This document shows, in pieces, positions 15,498-23,045 of a stretch of 64,000 bases of DNA. The DNA is from an uncultured Opitutales bacterium (lineage in GTDB: Bacteria; Verrucomicrobiota; Verrucomicrobiia; Opitutales; Intestinicryptomonadaceae). Positions within the stretch are counted from its first letter, which is position 1, and each line of letters begins with the position of its first letter. The notes under the pieces are model-generated. The model was given only the letters and a program-made list of their open reading frames with translations. It did not search any database and had not been told where the DNA came from. The position numbers and the translations under genes were made by a program. The stretch spans positions 13,735 to 77,734 of the forward strand of contig URJJ01000005.1 of assembly GCA_900548185.1 (NCBI GenBank). The letters are read 5' to 3'.

Positions 15498-16640
15498 GTG
15501 AAAAAATTCGCATTCGCATTTCTGGCATTCGCCGCTGCGGCGGGCTGCGCCTTCGCCGCTCCGAGGGGCAAGGTCTCCTGGCCTGAAAACTCCGACGTCC
15601 TCGACAATACGACCAAGGAGAACACCCACTATTACAACGACAAGAAGGACAAGGAGGGCAACCCCTACGTCGAGTACATCCGCGACAAGGTCCTGACTCC
15701 CGAGCAGCTCGCAAAGACTGCGGAGGCCGCCCCCAAGCGCCTCCTCGTCAAGCCCCGCAAGGTCCGCCACTTCCTCGTCTGGGACAGGACGGACGGGTTC
15801 CGCCACACCGAGGGCATTCCCGCGTTCCGCGCCTATCTGGAAGCCATGGAAAAGAACTCCGGCGGCATGTGGAAGATGCACTTCACTTCCGACCGCAGGG
15901 AGTTTGAAACGCTCGAAAGCCTCAAGAAGTACGACTGCGTGATAATCAACAACTGCACGGGCCGCTTCTTTGTCTCCTACAAGAAGGACAGGGCCGAAAT
16001 GACGGGCGAGGAGAGGCGCGCCGACGACGAAATGAACATCGTCTGCCGCGACAACCTCATAAAGTACGTCGCCGAGGGCGGCGGCATCATGGGTGCCCAC
16101 GCCGCCTGCGACGCCATGGACGTCAAAAACGGCAAGGACCCCGACGAGAAGTTCCCCGCGTATCCCGAAATGATGGGCGGCCGCTTCGCCGGGCACCCGT
16201 GGGGCGCGGGCAATCCGGAGGAAACCTTCATAATTGAGGACCCGAGGAACCCCGTCCTCAAGGGCATCTGGTCTGGCGACGAGTTCAAGCTCCAGGACGA
16301 AATCTACACCTTCATTGAAGAGTACGGCTACAACCGCAACAAGCAGCGCATTCTCATATCGCTCGACTTCGACCGCAGCCCCCTCGGCAACGGCGACGAC
16401 CCGATGAAGCACACCCGCCGTAAGACCAAGGACTTCGGCGTGGCGTGGCTCAAGAACTTCGGCAAGGGCAGGATATTCTACGGGGCGTTCGGCCACAGGC
16501 TCGACGTCTACTGGCGCAACCCCGAAGTGTGCGAAATGTACATGCGCGGCCTCCAGTTCGCAAGCGGAGACCTGACGCTGCGCAAAAGCGAAGTCGAACC
16601 CCTGGGCGACAAGGCCCTGAAGGGCCGAGGCAGAAAATAG
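15498..16640 (+). CDS. exported ThuA-like domain protein
   Basis: A 380-residue protein with a signal peptide (KKFAFAFLAFAAAAGCAFA) and one ThuA-like, class I glutaminase-amidotransferase-like domain (about residues 75-350). Seen are RHFLVWDRTDGFRHTEGIP, KYDCVIINNCTGRF, GGIMGAHAACDAM and GRIFYGAFGHR, matching the ThuA family used in trehalose and related sugar utilisation. I chose the GTG at 15498 because an AGGAAG ribosome site sits 7 bases upstream and the signal peptide starts right there; the longer frame from 15444 overlaps the previous gene. It shares stretches of identical DNA with the next gene, so the two are recent duplicates or undergo gene conversion. Confidence 0.88.
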   Translation: MKKFAFAFLAFAAAAGCAFAAPRGKVSWPENSDVLDNTTKENTHYYNDKKDKEGNPYVEYIRDKVLTPEQLAKTAEAAPKRLLVKPRKVRHFLVWDRTDGFRHTEGIPAFRAYLEAMEKNSGGMWKMHFTSDRREFETLESLKKYDCVIINNCTGRFFVSYKKDRAEMTGEERRADDEMNIVCRDNLIKYVAEGGGIMGAHAACDAMDVKNGKDPDEKFPAYPEMMGGRFAGHPWGAGNPEETFIIEDPRNPVLKGIWSGDEFKLQDEIYTFIEEYGYNRNKQRILISLDFDRSPLGNGDDPMKHTRRKTKDFGVAWLKNFGKGRIFYGAFGHRLDVYWRNPEVCEMYMRGLQFASGDLTLRKSEVEPLGDKALKGRGRK

Positions 16641-16680
16641 CCCGCACACCGTTTCAACCCGTTCTATTACAGGAATAAGA

Positions 16681-19600
16681 ATGAAAAAGTATTTGACGAT
16701 ATTTCTGGGGGCCGCGATGGCCTGCCCCCTCCTGGCCCAGTGGGAGGACGACAAGGTCCTCACCCCCGAACAGATAAAAATGACCGAGGACGCCGCGCCC
16801 AAGAAGCTCGCGGTGAAGCCGAAGAAGGTCCGCAACATCCTCGTCTATACGAGGACGGAGGGCTACCGCCACACCGAGGGCATCCCCGCCATGAACGCCT
16901 TCCTGAAGGCCCTCGAAAAGAACTCGGGCGGCATGTGGAAGCTCACCTTCACCGACGACCCCAAGGCGTTTGAGGCCGACAACCTCAAGAAGTACGACTG
17001 CGTGATTCTCAACAACACCACCGGCCGCTTCTTCTGCCAGCCCAACCTCGTCCGCCAGAAGTGGACGCCCGAGCAGCGCAAGGCCGAGGACGAAAAGAAC
17101 ATTACCTACCGCGACAACCTCATTGAGTACGTCAAAAACGGCGGCGGCGTCATGGGCGCCCATGCCGCCTGCGACGCCATGGACGTCAAAAACGGCAAGG
17201 ACCCCGACGAGAAGTTCCCCGCGTATCCCGAAATGATGGGCGGCCGCTTCGCCGGGCACCCGTGGGGCGCGGGCAATTCGCCCGTGACCGTCCTCGTGGA
17301 GGATACCGGCCACCCGCTCGTCAAGGGCCTCTGGGACGGCAACGGGGAATTTTCCATACAGGACGAAATCTACACGTTCATAGAAGAGTATGGCTTCAGC
17401 CGCGACAAGCAGCGCGTGCTCCTTTCGCTCGACTTTGACCGCAGCCCCAAGGACGGCGGCAAGGACCCCCTCAAGGAAACCAGCCGCAAGGACAAGGACT
17501 TCGGCCTGTCGTGGCTCAAGGAGTACGGCAAGGGCAGGATATTCTACGGGGCGTTCGGCCACAGGCTCGACGTCTACTGGCGCAACCCCGACGTCTGCGA
17601 AATGTACATGCGCGGCATCCAGTTCGCCTGCGGAGACCTTCCCGCCGACGCCACCCCGCTCGGCAAGGACGTAATCGCCAAAGTCCAGGCGAGGGCCGCC
17701 GTAAACGCGATAAAGAGCCTGCGCAAAATCGAGTTCGGCGACAATCTCGGCCCCATCGAGACCACCTTCTTCAGGTCCTACAAGGCCGCGACCGAATCCG
17801 GGGAAGTCGCCTCTGAAATCGAAAAGCTCTGCGTCGCCGAGCTCAAGGCCGGCGAAGGCACCGCCCGCTACAAGAAGATTCTTTCCGAGATGCTCCAGGT
17901 GACCGGCGCCAACTCCACTGCAAAGGAAGTGGGCGAAATAATCCTGCGCGACGCGGCCTCCTCCGACCCGAAGGACCGCTACCACACAGAAAGCCTCTTC
18001 ATCTCCCTCGCGCGCTCCTCCGACCCTGCGGCCAAGGCCGTCCTGTCGAAGCTCGCCAAGGCCGAACAGGACTACATCAGGCGCGACGCGGTGACTGCGC
18101 TTTCCTATTTCAAAGACCCCGCGACTGTTGCATTCATGGCGGACACCTTCGCCAAGGCCAACTCCTCCAAGGACGACCGCATGGCCTGGACCGCAGCTTC
18201 GGCCCTCGCGCGCATCGGAACCCCCGAAGCCTACGCCAGGCTCGCTGAGGCCTACAAGTCGGCCAAGTCGCCCTCCGTCAAAAACCAGGCCGGCGAGCTG
18301 CTGCTCTCCCATGCCGAAATGAACCCCAATGCGGCCGCCGCGTTCGCCCAGCAGGTTTACGCCGACAAGTCCGCCCCCAGGAACCTGCGCACTCTGGCCG
18401 CAATCCAGCTTGTCAGGGCCGGAAAGTCGGTGGACGACACGGTGCTTCTGGAAGACGTAATCAGGTACCTCGGCCGCAACAAGGACGTCAAGATTCCGGC
18501 CTCCATGGAGCTTGCAAAGCTTCCCGAATACCTCCAGGCGGAAATGGTTTACGCGCTCACAAACAGGGGCGAAGGCTACGAACAGATAGCCGCCCTCGCC
18601 CCGACGACGGCTGGCACGGCAAAGGCCGTGACCTACGCCGTGGCCAGGTTTGGCTCCGACAAGGATTTGGAGAAGGTGGCCTCCTTCGCCGAGCTTTATG
18701 ACGGCGGCGACATGCGCAGCGCCGCGTTTGACATTGCCTCCATCAAAAGCACGGACAAGCTCCGCAAGCTCACCGAACTTTCCGGCAAGCTTCAGGGCAA
18801 GCCCCGCGAACTCATAGTTGAGGCCATGGCAAACCTCGACGCCTCCGCCAGTGTCGACTACCTCTTCGGCGTCGTAACAGGCTCCGGCTCCGACGCCGAC
18901 AAGCTCGCGGCGCTCAAGACTCTCGAAAATGCCGTCGTCAAGAATTCCGAAGTGTTCGTGCGCGCCGCGGCCCTGCTGCCCAAGGCTCCCGACTCGCTCA
19001 GGCGCGGCGTAATGGGCCTCATGGTCGCCTGCTCGCGCCGCGACTGCGACGCCTCGATGGTCGCCGCCGCAAAGAAGCTCTTCGATGCCGCAAAGACTCC
19101 GGCCGAAAAGGCCCAGTTCCTCCGCTTCGCATCCGCAAATGCGGCGGAAGACGGCGTGAACCTCTGCCTGGAAGCCTACCGCCAGGGCATGAAGTCCCAG
19201 GCCCTCGCCGAGCTTTCAAAGTGGAATAACGCCTCCGCACTCGCCCCGATGATGGCCCTCGACCAGTCGCTCAAGGCCCCCGCCGACCGCAAGGCCGTGC
19301 AGACTGCGATGATTTCTGTCATAACCAAGGCCGGCGCGATAGAGCATGAGGCTTCGGACTACATCGTAAATAACGCCGTCGACAAGAAGGACTCCAGGCT
19401 CGTCTCAAAGATGAAGCGCCTCAACCTCGCCAAGTTCGAGCTTCAGAAGCTCCCCGGCGGCATCACCGGAACCGCCTTCAAGTCTGCGGGCGAACTCAAG
19501 AACGCCTTTGACGGCAACCGCGGATCGCGCTGGTCCACGGGCGAGGACCGCAAGCCCGGCCAGTGGATACAGTTTGAAATCCCGAATGTCCGCACGCTTT

Positions 19601-20241
19601 GCGCAATCGAGCTCGACCTCGGCAACTCCAAGGGCGACGGCATAAAGAGCCCCAAGCTATACGTCGGCGAGTCCATGGAAGACTTCGACGAGGTGGAAAT
19701 CACCCTCGAAAAGAGCGAAAACGGCGACCTTCTCAAGTTCAAGGCCCCCAAAAAGGCCAAGCTCATCCGCATCGAAAACGGCGGCTCCTCCGGCGGATGG
19801 TGGTCTGTGCACGAAATCAACCTCGTTGACGACCCCTCCACCTTCAAGAATCTGCAGAAGATGCCGGGCGGCTTTGTCGCAGGTTCAAACCGTAACGCAA
19901 ACGGCCTCAAGAACGCCTTTGACGGCAACATCGACTCCCGCTGGTCGACGGAAGGCTCGCGCGAGCCGGGCCAGTGGTTCATGTTCGGCTTCGACAAGCC
20001 CAAGACCGTCAATGCGGTGGTTCTCAAGCTCGGCTCGTCCTCCGGCGACAGGGTGCTCAACCCGAAGGTGTACGCCGGCGAAACCGTTGAAAAGATGGTT
20101 CCCGTCAAGGTGAAGTACTCCCAGGAAAAGCGCGAGGACGTGATAACGTTCGAGCCCGCAGTCAAGGCGAAGTACATCAGAATTGAAAATACGCGCGAAA
20201 GCGGCGGTTTCTGGTCAATCCACGAAGTTGAAGTGAAATAG
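16681..20241 (+). CDS. exported ThuA-HEAT-discoidin multidomain protein
   Basis: A 1186-residue exported protein. In order it has a signal peptide (KKYLTIFLGAAMACPLLA), a ThuA domain (about 45-320) closely similar to the upstream paralog, a long alpha-solenoid with HEAT-like repeats (about 345-910, for example DYIRRDAVTALSYFKD and MAWTAASALARIGTP), and two tandem F5/8 type C (discoidin) domains (about 925-1055 and 1058-1186). The last two share LKNAFDGN, SRWST, GQW and a WS(V/I)HE ending. Discoidin modules typically bind carbohydrate, so the ThuA activity may be tethered to a polymer. It follows the single-domain ThuA gene by 40 bases, with AGGAAT ahead of the start. A terminator follows the stop. 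Confidence 0.87.
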   Translation: MKKYLTIFLGAAMACPLLAQWEDDKVLTPEQIKMTEDAAPKKLAVKPKKVRNILVYTRTEGYRHTEGIPAMNAFLKALEKNSGGMWKLTFTDDPKAFEADNLKKYDCVILNNTTGRFFCQPNLVRQKWTPEQRKAEDEKNITYRDNLIEYVKNGGGVMGAHAACDAMDVKNGKDPDEKFPAYPEMMGGRFAGHPWGAGNSPVTVLVEDTGHPLVKGLWDGNGEFSIQDEIYTFIEEYGFSRDKQRVLLSLDFDRSPKDGGKDPLKETSRKDKDFGLSWLKEYGKGRIFYGAFGHRLDVYWRNPDVCEMYMRGIQFACGDLPADATPLGKDVIAKVQARAAVNAIKSLRKIEFGDNLGPIETTFFRSYKAATESGEVASEIEKLCVAELKAGEGTARYKKILSEMLQVTGANSTAKEVGEIILRDAASSDPKDRYHTESLFISLARSSDPAAKAVLSKLAKAEQDYIRRDAVTALSYFKDPATVAFMADTFAKANSSKDDRMAWTAASALARIGTPEAYARLAEAYKSAKSPSVKNQAGELLLSHAEMNPNAAAAFAQQVYADKSAPRNLRTLAAIQLVRAGKSVDDTVLLEDVIRYLGRNKDVKIPASMELAKLPEYLQAEMVYALTNRGEGYEQIAALAPTTAGTAKAVTYAVARFGSDKDLEKVASFAELYDGGDMRSAAFDIASIKSTDKLRKLTELSGKLQGKPRELIVEAMANLDASASVDYLFGVVTGSGSDADKLAALKTLENAVVKNSEVFVRAAALLPKAPDSLRRGVMGLMVACSRRDCDASMVAAAKKLFDAAKTPAEKAQFLRFASANAAEDGVNLCLEAYRQGMKSQALAELSKWNNASALAPMMALDQSLKAPADRKAVQTAMISVITKAGAIEHEASDYIVNNAVDKKDSRLVSKMKRLNLAKFELQKLPGGITGTAFKSAGELKNAFDGNRGSRWSTGEDRKPGQWIQFEIPNVRTLCAIELDLGNSKGDGIKSPKLYVGESMEDFDEVEITLEKSENGDLLKFKAPKKAKLIRIENGGSSGGWWSVHEINLVDDPSTFKNLQKMPGGFVAGSNRNANGLKNAFDGNIDSRWSTEGSREPGQWFMFGFDKPKTVNAVVLKLGSSSGDRVLNPKVYAGETVEKMVPVKVKYSQEKREDVITFEPAVKAKYIRIENTRESGGFWSIHEVEVK

Positions 20242-20265
20242 CTTCGGCCGCATTCCGGCATTTGG

Positions 20266-20295
20266 GGCGCCGCGGTTTTTTTCCGCGGCGCCTTT
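20266..20295 (+). terminator. intrinsic terminator after the ThuA operon
   Basis: A perfect 10-bp stem GGCGCCGCGG (20266-20275) and CCGCGGCGCC (20283-20292) closes a loop of seven T residues and is followed by TTTGTCATTT. The trailing T run is short, but the position and stem strength support termination of the Gfo/ThuA operon. Confidence 0.75.
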
Positions 20296-21436
20296 GTCAT
20301 TTAAAAAACCGCCCTTCCGCATGTGCGCGGCGGATATTGGCCTTTATCGCGCACAGTTTGCCGGTGGAAAATCCTTTGCCGGGCGGGGAGGCGGCTTTTT
20401 TGAACGCCTTTTAAATGTTTTTTCACCCGGGCCTGCCCCAATGGGAACTGCCTTTGCGCCGCCTGATTGGAGGCCGGTTCAAGAGCGCATCCAAACGCGC
20501 ACATTGCCCGGGGCACAGGCATCCGCTTTAAAATTTTTAAGGGCCTGACAGAGATAAGGGAACGAAAAGCGGGCTGGGGGGATGGGATTTTGCAAAGAGA
20601 GGAAACGCCCGCTTAAGCTTCCGCAAAACGCCGCCTGATTTTTCCTTTCTTTCGGGGCATTCCAATCCATGCAAGCCTCATATTTTCTCATGGAAATCGC
20701 TTATGATGATGCAATATTTCCGGATGCGATTGAGGCAGCTCCGCTTGCCAATTTTTGTCCGGCCTTTTTATAATTTAAAAAAAATGGCAGAGATTTGCCA
20801 GAAAACGGCAAAAGCGTTCATGAGAAATTTGAACCCTTTAAAATAAAGGGCGTTGACAGTTTCTAAACCGCCGCCTGCGGGTTTTAGCCCCATCTCTCCC
20901 TCGTTTGAAATGCTCCGCATTTGCCTGCGGGGATTTTACTGATAGCATCTTTTGCGGACTTCCGGCCTGCGCCGAGTCCGATGTTTTTTAGTTACGGCTC
21001 CCTGCGGCAGCTTTTATTTGGGCCGCTTTGGATGGAGCCCCCCGGATGCGGGCCACTATTTTGAAACTTCGCGGCCGGTTTGGATTATTCGGCCTGGGCA
21101 TCCGGGCGCGCGCCGCGATATGGCCCGAAACGGTGGGGCCATTCTGGATTGCGCCGCCTTTTTAATTCCGCCCCTGTCTTTAGGAGGGGAAACAGGGGAG
21201 GGCGCCCGGTTTTTCCGCCGCAATTTCAGGTTTTGGTTCCGAAAACCCGCGCGCCCTTGCGGATTGCATGAGTGCGTCGGGTCTCATCTTAGGCTCATGC
21301 AAATGTGTACCCGCGATTTGCCATGCAGGCGGCAGCCATGCGGGGGGCATGGCATGCGTGGAATTTCATTTCTCATTGGGGAATCTTCCAATGTTGGGGT
21401 TGCAGAATGTGCGGGAATGCCCCAATGTGTCGGGGT
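20296..21436. other. 1.1-kb gap without a recognisable gene
   Basis: No convincing coding frame on either strand; the open frames are chance. The middle (20690-20850) is AT-rich, with TTTTTATAATTTAAAAAAAA near 20764-20783 and a TTGACA at 20853-20858 that lacks a clear -10 partner. Closer to the YhcH gene there is a perfect inverted repeat (listed separately). Length and composition would allow a small RNA or decayed gene, but nothing specific supports either. Confidence 0.4.
21264..21302. repeat. perfect 9-bp inverted repeat upstream of yhcH-like gene
   Basis: TTGCATGAG (21264-21272) and CTCATGCAA (21294-21302) are exact reverse complements separated by 21 bases. It lies 134 bases before the YhcH-like start and could be an operator or an mRNA hairpin. 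Function is unknown. Confidence 0.35.
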
Positions 21437-21886
21437 ATGATAAAGGCAAAACTTTCGGATTCCAAAAGGTATGAATCGTGCAGCCCGCATTTTGCGGCTG
21501 TCTTTGAGGCGCTCGGGCGCATGTCGGGGGCGGAGTTCAAGGCCGGGGAAACCCTTGAGGGCGGATGCCGCTTCATGAGCCAGGAGTATTTCACGAAGCC
21601 TGCCTCCGAGAAGAAGCTGGAGGCGCACCGCAAATTTATCGACATACAGTTTGTGGCGGAGGGCGAAGAGGCGGCCTATTTCGGGAACGCCTCGGATTTT
21701 CCGGTGAAGGTTCCCTACGACGATTCGCGCGATGCGGAATTTTACGGCGGAGAGCCGAGGGAGGCTTGCGTGCTGCGGGCGGGGGAGTTTGCCGTGTTTT
21801 TCCCGGAGGACGCCCACCGGCCCGGATGCGTCTGCGGTGGGAAACCTGCCTTCGTCCGCAAGATTGTGGTGAAGGTTCCCGTCTGA
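21437..21886 (+). CDS. YhcH/YjgK/YiaL family protein (sugar-metabolism cupin)
   Basis: A 149-residue cupin-like protein of the YhcH/YiaL family, which is found with sialic acid and uncommon-sugar catabolism and is proposed to act as a sugar anomerase or isomerase. Conserved features are EAHRKFIDIQFVAEGEE (near residue 65), YDDSRDAEFY (near 95) and the late FPEDAHRPGC (near 125), whose His and acidic residues form the metal site. The frame is open from 21305, but ATG 21437 gives the typical 150-residue length. It stands alone, downstream of the exported carbohydrate genes, so a role in sugar metabolism fits the context. Confidence 0.85.
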   Translation: MIKAKLSDSKRYESCSPHFAAVFEALGRMSGAEFKAGETLEGGCRFMSQEYFTKPASEKKLEAHRKFIDIQFVAEGEEAAYFGNASDFPVKVPYDDSRDAEFYGGEPREACVLRAGEFAVFFPEDAHRPGCVCGGKPAFVRKIVVKVPV

Positions 21887-22001
21887 GGCTGCGCGCGTCC
21901 GGATTTGGGCCTGCTTTATTTCTTCAAAAAATTCGTAATAAAAACCCGGCCCGCCGCTCATAAAGGGTGAAGGTGGAAACAATTTTGACGAAGGGGGCGC
22001 A

Positions 22002-22514
22002 GTGAGCGCCGGGACTCTGGAAAAGCTCGTGCGGGACCTCTCGCCGGGGCTGGTCGCCTACGTCTGGAGATTGTGCGGGGACGGGCACGCCTCGCAGGAC
22101 ATAGTCCAGGAAGCCTTCGTCAGGTTTTTGAAAAACAGGGAGCGCGTGGAAAATCCCGCCCCGTGGCTTTACAGGGTCTGCCGCAACCTGGCCTTCCGCC
22201 GGATGGGCAGGCGCGACTGGGACGTGAGCGTCGATTCCGCCGGACTTGACATGTGCGAATCCCCGGAGCCGCCCTGCACCCTGGCGCTGGAGGGGCGCGA
22301 GCTTATGGAGTGCGTGTTCGAGGCTCTGGGGCAGATGAATCCGCGCGATGCGGAGATTCTGGACCTGAAGTATTTCGGCGAGCTCAGCTACCGCGAAATC
22401 GCGGGAGTGCTGGGAATATCCGAAAGCAATGTCGGCGTGAGGCTCAACAGGGCGATGTCTGCGCTGCGCTCCCGCCTGAGGGCGTCGGGATTTTTTGAAG
22501 GGGAAAGGTGTTGA
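22002..22514 (+). CDS. ECF-type RNA polymerase sigma factor (copy 2)
   Basis: A 170-residue sigma-70-family factor of the extracytoplasmic-function type. Region 2 is visible as SQDIVQEAFVRFLKN then APWLYRVCRNLAFRRM (about residues 30-70). Region 4 is visible as MNPRDAEILDLKYFGELSYREIAGVLGISESNVGVRLNRAMSAL split over about residues 112-156. It starts at GTG 22002 behind an AAGGGGG sequence. The same motif pattern (WxYRVC, LxLKYFxExSY, SSNVG/ESNVG) is seen in the sigma factor at 4282, and both are followed by a single-pass membrane protein and a giant Sel1 protein. These are probably paralogous regulatory cassettes. Confidence 0.9.
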   Translation: MSAGTLEKLVRDLSPGLVAYVWRLCGDGHASQDIVQEAFVRFLKNRERVENPAPWLYRVCRNLAFRRMGRRDWDVSVDSAGLDMCESPEPPCTLALEGRELMECVFEALGQMNPRDAEILDLKYFGELSYREIAGVLGISESNVGVRLNRAMSALRSRLRASGFFEGERC

Positions 22515-22517
22515 AAA

Positions 22518-23045
22518 ATGAATGACAGGTCAAAGGCTGCGGATGCCGAAAATTCCGCGCTCGCCCGGGCCTATGCCCTCAAAAAGGGCGAATTTTCCCT
22601 AAGGGCGGAGCAGCTTGAGCTCCTCGGGCGGATGTGCCGCCGGGCGGAGCGCGGGGGCCGGCCGCGTTTGCGGCGCGCCGTTTCGGCCGTGCTTTGGGCC
22701 GCGTCGGCGGCCGCGTGCGCTGCGGCGGCTTTTGCCGCGCACTCCGCGCTTTTGGAAAGCCGCGCAAGAAGCGCTGCGGCCGAGGCCGAGATTGCTCGCC
22801 TCAGGGCGGAGCTCGCGCGCACGGAGTCCCTCAGGCGGGAGTTCGCAGAAATTGTTGAAATTTACGGGCGCGACCTTGTAGCCTCTATGGCGCAGTCGGA
22901 AGTTGACGCGCGCAGCGCCCTTATAATCGCGGAAGAGCGATATGTGAAAAATTCAAAGGGCTTCAACGCCGAATTTCGCGACGCCATGCGCCGCGCGGCA
23001 GACGGCGCGGAAGACCCGACGGCAAGGCCGGGAGGTGGGATATGA
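22518..23045 (+). CDS. small single-pass coiled-coil membrane protein, putative sigma partner
   Basis: A 175-residue protein without a family I recognise. Residues 1-50 are charged and would be cytoplasmic. A hydrophobic Ala-rich span lies near residues 54-76 (SAVLWAASAAACAAAAFAA). After it comes a heptad-rich coiled coil (about 80-120) and a helical tail that would be periplasmic. It begins 3 bases after the sigma stop and overlaps the Sel1-lipoprotein start by 4 bases. By position it is the counterpart of the putative anti-sigma at 4764, though the two do not look alike in sequence; the anti-sigma role is inferred from order only. Confidence 0.55.
   Translation: MNDRSKAADAENSALARAYALKKGEFSLRAEQLELLGRMCRRAERGGRPRLRRAVSAVLWAASAAACAAAAFAAHSALLESRARSAAAEAEIARLRAELARTESLRREFAEIVEIYGRDLVASMAQSEVDARSALIIAEERYVKNSKGFNAEFRDAMRRAADGAEDPTARPGGGI

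Noticed and set aside
15456..18312. Two long minus-strand frames (460 and 552 codons) across the ThuA genes
   Set aside because: They resemble each other only because the two sense genes are paralogs; composition is Val/Gly/Ala-rich and no domain is recognisable.
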